This document shows positions 1-5,240 of a stretch of 5,240 bases of DNA, piece by piece (position 1 is the stretch's first letter; each line of letters begins with the position of its first letter). The notes under the pieces were generated by a model. That model made no database searches. It was not told the origin of the DNA and worked only from the letters and a program-made list of their open reading frames with translations. The position numbers and the translations under genes are program-made. This DNA is from JBBKWQ01 sp037969115 (GTDB lineage: Bacteria; Actinomycetota; Acidimicrobiia; Acidimicrobiales; Ilumatobacteraceae): positions 1 to 5,240 of the forward strand of contig JBBKWQ010000394.1 in NCBI GenBank assembly GCA_037969115.1. The letters are read 5' to 3'.

Positions 1-333
1 GTGCCGACGTCGTGCGCCCCGGACTCGCAGTTGCAGCTCCACGTGGCCTTTCCTGAGTGTTGGAGCGGCGAACTGCGCTGGAACGGGGATGCGCCGTCGG
101 CTGTGCACGCGCCTGCCGACGCCGCTTGTCCGGAGGGATTCGACGTGAGGCTGCCGCAAATCGAGTTGGTCGTGCACACCGGACTCAGCGGTGACCTCGG
201 GACGGTCCGATTGTCGAGCGAACCGCATGTGCCGGCGCACGCCGACGTGATCGTCGGGTGGCCGCCCGGAGGTCTCCCCGAGCCATTGGCGGGCTGTTTG
301 CGCAACCACGTCCGATGCACCGGTAGCCAGTGA
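1..333 (+). CDS. C-terminal part of a DUF1996 domain protein (5'-truncated)
   Basis: The reading frame is open from the first base and ends with TGA at 331-333, so 110 residues are visible. I read it as the tail of a longer protein: the GTG at position 1 falls inside the domain and is unlikely to be the true start. Features that match DUF1996 as I know it are a hydrophobic strand ending in FPECWSG (about residues 17-23, family FPxCWDG), a CPEGFDVRLPQIEL segment (43-56, family CPxxHPVxLPxLxL), an HAD triplet (80-82) followed by a tryptophan (87), and a closing Leu-Xaa-Xaa-Cys-Leu segment (96-100). DUF1996 proteins are usually secreted; their biochemical role is not established. The Asp/His-rich stretch normally found after CWDG is degenerate here (NGDAPSAVHAP), so this copy is divergent. 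Several cysteines (5, 20, 43, 99, 106) fit an extracytoplasmic, disulfide-containing protein. It probably shares a transcript with the beta-helix lipoprotein that follows. Confidence 0.7.
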   Translation: MPTSCAPDSQLQLHVAFPECWSGELRWNGDAPSAVHAPADAACPEGFDVRLPQIELVVHTGLSGDLGTVRLSSEPHVPAHADVIVGWPPGGLPEPLAGCLRNHVRCTGSQ

Positions 334-1631
334 TCACGAGCGGTAGTGTGCACGGCGTGACGAGGTCCACGAAGGTCGCCGTGGCGGCCAGGTGGATGGT
401 GGTCGCCGTACTCGCTCTCGTGGCGTCAGCGTGTGCGACGGACCCGTCCTCCTCTGATCCTCGTGTGATCAAGGTGCCGAGCGACGCGTCGACCATCTCG
501 CAAGCGCTGGCGAGGGCCGAGCCCGGCGACATCGTGGAGCTCGCTGCCGGTACGTACCGAGAGTCGGTCGACGTCACGGTGCCTGGCATTTCGATCCGTG
601 GTGTCGACCGGAACGAGGTCGTCCTCGACGGCGGCGACGAGTTGCCGAACGGGTTCAACGTGACGGTCGACGGGGTCGCCATCGAGAACCTGACGGTTCA
701 CTCGTACACGCAGAACGGAGTGCTCTTCAACGGCGCGACCGGCGCACTCGCCGACGGCGACGTCTACGGCGCGGGCGACGCCGTGCTCACGGGTTATCGG
801 GCCTCGTATGTGACCGCCTACAACAACGGTCTGTACGGCATCTACGCCTTCTCGGCACGCGACGGCTTGATCGAACACGCCTACGTGTCGGGGCATCCCG
901 ACTCCGGCATCTACGTCGGACAGTGCAAGCCGTGCAACGTCGTGATCGACGCCGTCGTCGCCGAACGCAACGCGATCGGCTACTACGGCACGAACGGCTC
1001 GGGCGGCATCTATGTCGTCAACTCGTTGTTCGCGCACAACCGACTGGGCCTCGCTCCGAACAGCCAGAAGGTCGAGCGGCTGTCGCCACAGGCCGAGACC
1101 GTCGTGGTCGGGAACGTCGTCATCGACAACGACGATCGCGAGACCCCGGCGATCCAGGGCGGGTTCTTCGGCGGCGGAATCGCCGTCGGTGGTGGCACAC
1201 GCAACACGATCGTGCGCAACCGCGTCGAGGGCAACGATCTGGCCGGCATCATGCTCGTGTCGCTCGGAGAGTTCCCACCGAAGGACAACCTCGTCGAGGA
1301 CAATGTGCTCGAGGGCAACGGGATCGACCTCGTCTATGCGCCCGACGGTGAGTCGACGACGCTCGGAAACTGCCTCAGCGGCAACGAGTTCGTCAGCAGC
1401 AGCCCCGCCGACATCGAGACGGTGCTCAGCTGTCCCGGGGCCGACCGAGAGCTCACCCTCGAACTGCCACCGGTCATCGATTCGCCGCCGGGCGTCGACT
1501 ACCGGACGATGCAAGCACCTGGTGCTCAACGGTCGATGCCTCTGCTCGCCGCAACGCGCGGTGGCGCCGGCAACGTCCCGCCGGTCGTGGACCTGGCGGC
1601 GATCAGACTGCCCGCCCGACCGAGCGATTGA
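330..1631 (+). CDS. Lipoprotein with right-handed parallel beta-helix (NosD/DUF1565-like)
   Basis: This 433-residue protein opens with a signal peptide: basic residues R12, K15 and R21, a hydrophobic core at about 22-31, then ASAC with Cys35 as the likely lipidated residue (an acceptable but not perfect lipobox). After a short Ser/Asp linker comes a VPSDASTISQALARAEPGD segment and AGTYRES (about 49-79), the usual entry into DUF1565/NosD-type beta-helix proteins. From about 80 to 345 the sequence runs in short V-x-I-x-N/D-x coils with repeated G/N turns (for example NTIVRNRVEGNDLAGIML and NLVEDNVLEGNGIDLVY), typical of PbH1 repeats in pectate-lyase-like folds. Cysteines occur as a C199-K-P-C202 pair and as C348 and C368. 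The last 60 residues are Pro/Ala-rich and probably not part of the helix. The GTG at 330 overlaps the upstream stop (GTGA), but GTG at 348 or 357 would give a more compact signal peptide, and none has a strong ribosome site. Such folds bind or cleave polysaccharides; I see no motif that proves enzyme activity, so the substrate is unknown. Confidence 0.85.
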   Translation: MITSGSVHGVTRSTKVAVAARWMVVAVLALVASACATDPSSSDPRVIKVPSDASTISQALARAEPGDIVELAAGTYRESVDVTVPGISIRGVDRNEVVLDGGDELPNGFNVTVDGVAIENLTVHSYTQNGVLFNGATGALADGDVYGAGDAVLTGYRASYVTAYNNGLYGIYAFSARDGLIEHAYVSGHPDSGIYVGQCKPCNVVIDAVVAERNAIGYYGTNGSGGIYVVNSLFAHNRLGLAPNSQKVERLSPQAETVVVGNVVIDNDDRETPAIQGGFFGGGIAVGGGTRNTIVRNRVEGNDLAGIMLVSLGEFPPKDNLVEDNVLEGNGIDLVYAPDGESTTLGNCLSGNEFVSSSPADIETVLSCPGADRELTLELPPVIDSPPGVDYRTMQAPGAQRSMPLLAATRGGAGNVPPVVDLAAIRLPARPSD

Positions 1632-1646
1632 TGCGACTCGATCGGG

Positions 1647-1665
1647 CCTCCGTCACCGACGGGGG
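1647..1665. terminator. Hairpin in the convergent intergenic gap, possible bidirectional terminator
   Basis: CCTCCGTC (1647-1654) pairs with GACGGGGG (1658-1665) around an ACC loop, giving eight pairs including one G-T. It lies between two genes that converge on it (stops at 1629-1631 and 1705-1707). Neither side carries a T-rich tract, so a classical Rho-independent terminator is not shown. The support is position plus stem, and GC-rich DNA forms such stems by chance. Confidence 0.25.
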
Positions 1666-1704
1666 TCGTGGGCGGCAGAGGACGGTTGGCGACCAGCTCA
1701 GCAG

Positions 1705-3606
1705 TCATCGCTGGAGCAGAGACACCGTGGCGTCCACGATGTCGGTGGGCGTCACCTCGCCGTCGGCTACGACGACCCGGCCCTCGGTCGATTGCGCTGC
1801 GACCTCACGCCTCGTTTCCTCGAGCAGCCGACCGATCGCCGCAGTCTCCGCGACCGTGAGGATCGGATCGCTGGTGGCCGATGACACTGCGGGATCTCCG
1901 GTGGCGTTGGCGAGGACGACGATCGGCAGGTCGCCGAATCCTTCGATGGCGGCAACTTCGGCGGCGCTCTCTTCGAGTAGGTGCATGTCGGGCCGTTCAC
2001 TGATCGCGTTCTCGAATCGATCGAGGGCATCGGCGGGTAGCAGCGCCCGGGATCGGTCGATGTAGTCGGCCCCGACGCCGTTCACCAACACGAGCGCGAC
2101 GACGCTGTCTCGGTGTCGGTCGGCGAACAGTTGGGCGTAGTAGCCGTTGAACCACTCACCGACCACGACGAAGGGGCCGTCCTCTCCGATCGCCGAGAGC
2201 GCCTCGCCGAGTTCGTCGGCGACCTTCGACGCCGGACGGGCAAGCCCATCCTCTGCCGGTTCGGCGGTGCCCACCGGTTCGAAGACGCACACCCGCGTCG
2301 TTCGCGCCAGCCGGGCTTCGACGACCGCCCAGGCTGCCCCCTCTTCTGTGTTGCCCTCGAGGATCACCGTCGGGCTCCCGCTGCCGGAGCACCGGATGTA
2401 TGTCGTCGCCGAGCCGACATCGAATGAGCGGGCGATGTCGGGTACGGCGGCCGCCTCGAGCGGCGCCGCGAGGTCGATCCGCACCAAGACGTTCCGGCGA
2501 TGCGGCGTGATCCATATCGAGCCGTGCCCAATTGCCACACCACCGGGACGGTTGCCGATCGGCGTTGTCGCGATGAGCGCCCCCGATCGGACGTCGATGA
2601 CCGACACGGTGCCGTCGCGGAAGTTTGTCGCCCACACTGCATCGCCGTCCGCCGCGACGGAATGGATCCAGCGACCAGTCGTCACCGAGGACGTCATCTC
2701 GGCGGTGAGCGGGTCGATTCTGACGACGGACCCGGTCGGTTCGGAGTCTCCGCCACCACCGGCATCGACACCGGTGGCATGACCACTGTTCACGGCGACC
2801 CAGATCGAACCGCCGGCAGCCACGATGCTGCGCGGTTCGCCACCGACGTCGATCACGCCGACCGCGCTGCGCTCAGCCAGATCGACCTTGCTCACGGTCG
2901 TGCTGCCGTGGTTCGCTACCCACAGACTGTCGCCGTCGATGACCGCAGGCCCTGGTGTCGCCCCGAGGGGGAATTCGTCAACCACTTCGGCCGTGACCGG
3001 ATCGATCTGCACGACCTTGCCTTCCCCATCACGGAGGGCGATCGCCCACAGGTGTTCGCCGTCGTCGACCAGGCTCGGTTGGCTCTCGAACGCGAGCCGC
3101 GTCGTCAGAGCGCCGGTTGTCGGGTCGACTTCGATCACTTCGTCGGGGTCGTAACGCGAGAGCCACAACGAACCGCCGAACGCACGAATGCCCTCGATGT
3201 GCTCGGGGATCGGAAACGTCGCGACGACGCTGTTCGTCACAGGATCGACTCGGTACAACTGCTCGTCGAACTGAGACGTCACCCAGACGGCGTCGTCGGT
3301 CGACTCCAGACCACGAACTCCGAACGAACGGCCCACTGCGATCTCGGTGATGCTCGAAGGATCCGGGCCGACCTCGATCGCAGGCGAGGATCCGTCGGGG
3401 CGAAATGCGACAATCGCGCCCAGCGAGACGAGCACCAGCGCGGCCGCGGCTGCGATCCATCGGCTTTCCCGCCGGGGGACCGAGCGGTTGCTCGGTGTGA
3501 GCTCGACCACTGTGGAGAGCGTCGGCTCGGGCACCGGTTCCGCATCCGCCCAGATCGCCAGAGCGTCGCGAATCTGTTCGATGACCTCCTCGTCGGAGCG
3601 CTTCAT
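1705..3606 (-). CDS. Putative anti-sigma/sensor: one TM span, beta-propeller and degenerate alpha/beta-hydrolase fusion
   Basis: This 633-residue protein starts at ATG 3606, which overlaps the sigma-factor stop as ATGA and has a good ribosome site 7 bases upstream. Order of parts: a cytoplasmic N-terminus (1-49) with no Cys or His; one membrane span (about 50-68, rich in Ala/Val/Leu) after the basic RRESR; seven repeats of about 30-45 residues (about 100-380), each with a G-x-x-(L/I/V)-W strand and most with a V-x-x-(I/V)-D-P/L strand, as in YncE/Vgb-like beta-propellers; then an alpha/beta-hydrolase-like domain (about 400-633) recognised from RCSGSGSPTVILEG, TRVCVFEP, an FVVVGEW segment, and AQLFADRHRDSVVALVLVNG. 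The GxSxG elbow reads G483-E-W485-F-N487, and there is no His after residue 542, so the domain looks catalytically dead. C406 and C440, the only cysteines, sit at positions where relatives also carry a pair and may form a disulfide. Anti-sigma function is inferred from gene order and topology. Upstream in-frame codons to 3858 lie inside the sigma gene and are not used. Confidence 0.85.
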   Translation of the reverse strand: MKRSDEEVIEQIRDALAIWADAEPVPEPTLSTVVELTPSNRSVPRRESRWIAAAAALVLVSLGAIVAFRPDGSSPAIEVGPDPSSITEIAVGRSFGVRGLESTDDAVWVTSQFDEQLYRVDPVTNSVVATFPIPEHIEGIRAFGGSLWLSRYDPDEVIEVDPTTGALTTRLAFESQPSLVDDGEHLWAIALRDGEGKVVQIDPVTAEVVDEFPLGATPGPAVIDGDSLWVANHGSTTVSKVDLAERSAVGVIDVGGEPRSIVAAGGSIWVAVNSGHATGVDAGGGGDSEPTGSVVRIDPLTAEMTSSVTTGRWIHSVAADGDAVWATNFRDGTVSVIDVRSGALIATTPIGNRPGGVAIGHGSIWITPHRRNVLVRIDLAAPLEAAAVPDIARSFDVGSATTYIRCSGSGSPTVILEGNTEEGAAWAVVEARLARTTRVCVFEPVGTAEPAEDGLARPASKVADELGEALSAIGEDGPFVVVGEWFNGYYAQLFADRHRDSVVALVLVNGVGADYIDRSRALLPADALDRFENAISERPDMHLLEESAAEVAAIEGFGDLPIVVLANATGDPAVSSATSDPILTVAETAAIGRLLEETRREVAAQSTEGRVVVADGEVTPTDIVDATVSLLQR

Positions 3607-4106
3607 CGTTCGATCACCTTTCGTAGGTCTTGTACCGCCCGGTGCAAGAGGGACTTGACGGCAGGTACCGAGCAATCGAGCAACTCGGCAATTTCGGTCT
3701 CCGGGAGGCCCTCGTAGTACCGCAGCACCACCGCCGATCGCTGTCGAGCGGGCAGCCTCGCGATCGCGCCTCGGAGTTCGAACGTCGGGTCGTCGTTCGC
3801 TGGGGCGATCGCCGTTTGACGACGCTCCAGCCGCTGGCGGCGCTGATGATTCCGGCACGCATTCACCACCGAGGCCCGTACGTACGCGGCGGGGTTGTCG
3901 ACATCATCCCAGCGCGTGCGAACGCGCAGGAACGCGTCCTGCACGAGCTCTTCCGCAGCCGGGTCGGCGGCGGTCAGCAACCGAGCCAGTCGGACCATCG
4001 GCGCCCACCGAGTCCGATACAGATCGACGAAAGCCGACGGCCAGCCACCGACGACGTCACCCGGGTGATCCCCGCCGTCGCTGTCGGCCATCTCCACCAT
4101 CTTCAT
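3603..4106 (-). CDS. ECF (SigE-family) RNA polymerase sigma factor
   Basis: A 167-residue group 4 (ECF) sigma-70 factor, which directs RNA polymerase to a small set of promoters. Region 2 covers about 25-92: FVDLYRTRWAPMVRLARLLT, then PAAEELVQDAFLRV (49-62, region 2.2-like core-binding helix), a WDDVDNPAAYVR segment, and VVNACRNHQRR. Region 4 covers about 108-165: LPARQRSAVVLRYYEGL (118-134), the helix-turn-helix ETEIAELLDCSVPAVKSLLHRA, and LRKVIER at the end. A short linker replaces region 3, and there is no extra C-terminal domain. The length is normal for the class. ATG at 4106 is the longest start; ATG at 4100 and 4091 are also in frame, and none has a convincing ribosome site, so the first few residues are uncertain. 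The stop overlaps the start of the membrane propeller protein by four bases, the usual arrangement for an ECF factor and its regulator. The cognate signal and regulon cannot be read from this window. Confidence 0.93.
   Translation of the reverse strand: MKMVEMADSDGGDHPGDVVGGWPSAFVDLYRTRWAPMVRLARLLTAADPAAEELVQDAFLRVRTRWDDVDNPAAYVRASVVNACRNHQRRQRLERRQTAIAPANDDPTFELRGAIARLPARQRSAVVLRYYEGLPETEIAELLDCSVPAVKSLLHRAVQDLRKVIER
3614..3621 (-). promoter_or_regulatory. Ribosome binding site of the propeller-hydrolase gene
   Basis: On the minus strand AAAGGTGA precedes the ATG at 3606 with a 7-base spacer. It lies inside the last codons of the sigma-factor gene. Together with the ATGA overlap it fixes the start codon and points to translational coupling of the two proteins. 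Confidence 0.75.
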
Positions 4107-4191
4107 GCAACGAAGACACGTGCCGCCATGAAAAGGTCGCGGTCAGATTCGTCGTCCGGTTCGATCAGAGTTGCTCGTCAGCCGTTCGGGG

Positions 4192-4830
4192 TCACACGCC
4201 GGCCGCCATCACGATGGCGCCGAGCGAGATGACCGCCGCCGCACCGGCGGCGAGCACCCGGCACGCTGTCGGCACACGAGACACGGTCGGCCGGTAGGGC
4301 TCGGCGAAGATGCGGATCTCGACGAACACCAGGGCCAGGTAGGAGACGATGATCACGGTGGCGCGCGGTTGGGCGCGGTCGCCGACCTCGGCGACGACAG
4401 CGAGCACTGAGAGGGCCGAGATCGCTGCGACGCCGAGCCGCACCGCTCGTGGCCAGTCGATTCTGCTCACGGCGAGTGCGCCGAGTACGACCGTGGGCAG
4501 CATGAGGAGGCCGGCTCCGAGGAAGCACGACAGGCTCACCACGATCGCCACGACCCGTGTCACGAGCAACAGGGCTTTCCACCCGCGCCGCCGGCCGCCC
4601 ACGACGAGTCCGGCGAGCGCGCTGGTGACCGTGAACGCACCGATGATGAAGATCGTGCCGGTCCACGAGAACTCCGGGTCGTCGGACACGAACCGCATCC
4701 ACGAGCGCAATGCGATGCCGTATGCCATGCCGACGACCCCGCCGACAAGCGCGCCGTACAACACCACGCGCCTCGGCGCGCGGTGGCCGGAACCGGAGAG
4801 TTCGATCTCTGACGACAGCGCCACATCCAT
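4192..4830 (-). CDS. Polytopic membrane protein of unknown function
   Basis: A 212-residue hydrophobic protein. A charged N-terminus (1-20, ending in HRAPRR) is followed by about six or seven likely membrane spans: roughly 21-41, 56-78, 88-103, 105-122, 129-148, 157-173 and 190-210. The loop between the first two spans reads RSWMRFVSDDPEFSW (42-56), then TGT. I recall this R-x-W-M-R-x-V-S-x-x-P-E-F-x-W pattern from uncharacterised actinobacterial membrane proteins, but no function is known to me. Positively charged short loops (GRRRGWK, about 79-85) suggest cytoplasmic sides. No catalytic, transport or binding motif is evident. ATG at 4830 is the only good start; the G-run before it is too close to be a standard ribosome site. 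It lies in the same direction as the sigma factor, 85 bases upstream, so it could share its transcript or be independent. Confidence 0.8.
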   Translation of the reverse strand: MDVALSSEIELSGSGHRAPRRVVLYGALVGGVVGMAYGIALRSWMRFVSDDPEFSWTGTIFIIGAFTVTSALAGLVVGGRRRGWKALLLVTRVVAIVVSLSCFLGAGLLMLPTVVLGALAVSRIDWPRAVRLGVAAISALSVLAVVAEVGDRAQPRATVIIVSYLALVFVEIRIFAEPYRPTVSRVPTACRVLAAGAAAVISLGAIVMAAGV

Positions 4831-4916
4831 ACCCCCACAGACGTGTTGGTTGGCCGTCCGGGTGACACGACTTCCGATGTCCGTTCTGATCTTGCAAAAG
4901 CGAACCGGCGGAGCGC

Positions 4917-5240
4917 ATGATCAGGCGATACGGGCTGGCGCGACGAAAGTGGGTTTGTGTGAGTTGGATCGGCGAACTCCGACGGATCCGCCGGTCGAGG
5001 CCGTTCGTCGGCGTCTTGACGGTCGGCGTTCTGGCGGTCACCGCGGTCGGTTGTTCCGATGATCCAGCCGCCCTACCCACAGATGTGTCGGCGAGCGGTC
5101 CACCTGCGACAGAAACAGTCCCGACCGTGCCCGCCACGACTGGGCCACCGTTGACCGAACCGCCCGCGACCCAACCGCCCGCCACCGAACCGCCCGCAAC
5201 CGAACCGCCGTCGACCGAACCGCCCGCCACCGAGCCCTGC
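4917..5240 (+). CDS. Lipoprotein with Thr/Pro-rich linker, N-terminal part (3'-truncated)
   Basis: The frame opens at ATG 4917 and is still open at the last base, giving 108 visible residues. An Arg-rich N-terminus (RRIRRSR, about 22-28) leads into a hydrophobic core (FVGVLTVGVLAVTAVGC, 30-46) with lipobox A-V-G-C, so Cys46 is the likely lipid anchor. After SDDPAALPTD the sequence becomes Thr/Pro/Ala/Glu-rich, ending in repeated TEPPA units, the kind of flexible spacer that holds a domain away from the membrane. That domain is beyond the window, so the function cannot be named. GTG at 4959 would give a more typical 32-residue signal peptide, with AAAGTGGG just upstream; ATG 4917 has GGAG only three bases away. 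Either is possible. The gene is divergent from the membrane protein at 4830. Confidence 0.75.
   Translation, partial: MIRRYGLARRKWVCVSWIGELRRIRRSRPFVGVLTVGVLAVTAVGCSDDPAALPTDVSASGPPATETVPTVPATTGPPLTEPPATQPPATEPPATEPPSTEPPATEPC
5154..5240 (+). repeat. 15-base tandem repeat encoding TEPPA units
   Basis: Five full copies of a 15-base unit (ACC GAA CCG CCC GCN with changes) begin at 5154, 5169, 5184, 5199 and 5214, followed by a partial copy that ends ACC GAG CCC TGC. The protein reads TEPPA, TQPPA, TEPPA, TEPPS, TEPPA, TEPC. The changes include third-position substitutions as well as E to Q and A to S, so this is an in-frame coding repeat that may vary in copy number between strains. Confidence 0.85.

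Noticed and set aside
1..3. GTG at the first base as a true start for the DUF1996 protein
   Set aside because: The residues immediately after it already match the interior of the domain, and no signal peptide is present, so the gene must begin upstream of the window.
426..1529. 367-residue open frame opposite the beta-helix gene
   Set aside because: The translation is rich in D, R and V with no domain, and the plus-strand frame has a signal peptide and beta-helix repeats. It is an antisense shadow.
2500..3717. 405-residue plus-strand open frame across the propeller and sigma genes
   Set aside because: It is antisense to two recognisable genes, is Arg/Asp-rich without motifs and lacks a plausible start context.
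3607..3858. N-terminal extension of the propeller-hydrolase protein
   Set aside because: The frame is open, but the extra residues are low-complexity and overlap the sigma region 4 coding sequence. The ATG at 3606 has a good ribosome site and the classical ATGA overlap.
4178..5230. Long open frame on the minus strand with a Gly/Val/Ser-rich start
   Set aside because: It is antisense to the TEPPA repeat of the lipoprotein, and over 4192-4830 it runs in another frame of the membrane-protein gene. Its Arg-rich low-complexity translation is typical of a GC-rich shadow frame.
5154..5240. Short regularly spaced repeat as a CRISPR-like array
   Set aside because: The units are directly tandem with no spacers, keep the reading frame and encode a Pro/Thr-rich linker.

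Overview
The window is GC-rich, densely coding bacterial DNA of actinobacterial character. The lineage clues are a SigE-type ECF sigma factor, lipoproteins with GTG starts, and a lipoprotein with a threonine/proline-rich linker after its signal peptide. An acidimicrobial (Ilumatobacter-like) origin would fit, but this is an impression from style and no marker gene is present. There is no tRNA, rRNA, CRISPR array, insertion sequence or integrase.

Left arm, plus strand (1-1631): the C-terminal end of a DUF1996 protein whose start lies outside the window, followed with a possible 4-base GTGA overlap by a 433-residue lipoprotein that folds as a right-handed parallel beta-helix. Both look like secreted or surface proteins. 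A 73-base convergent gap (1632-1704) with a short GC-rich hairpin separates them from the next block.

Centre, minus strand (4830 down to 1705): reading in the direction of transcription, a 212-residue polytopic membrane protein of unknown function, an 85-base gap, an ECF sigma factor (167 aa), and a 633-residue membrane protein whose start overlaps the sigma stop (ATGA). The 633-residue protein is the most interesting object here. It has a short cytoplasmic N-terminus, one membrane span, a seven-repeat YncE/Vgb-like beta-propeller, and a C-terminal alpha/beta-hydrolase domain in which the nucleophile serine and the catalytic histidine are missing. Its position and topology suggest the regulator (anti-sigma and sensor) of the adjacent sigma factor, with the propeller and dead hydrolase as extracytoplasmic sensing modules. 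This role is inferred; no canonical zinc anti-sigma motif is present.

Right end, plus strand (4917-5240): the start of a divergently transcribed lipoprotein, cut by the window end, with a five-residue TEPPA repeat linker after the lipobox.

Taken together, the window holds a probable extracytoplasmic-stress or envelope-sensing sigma module flanked by secreted and lipid-anchored proteins that could be its targets. That regulatory link is conjecture.
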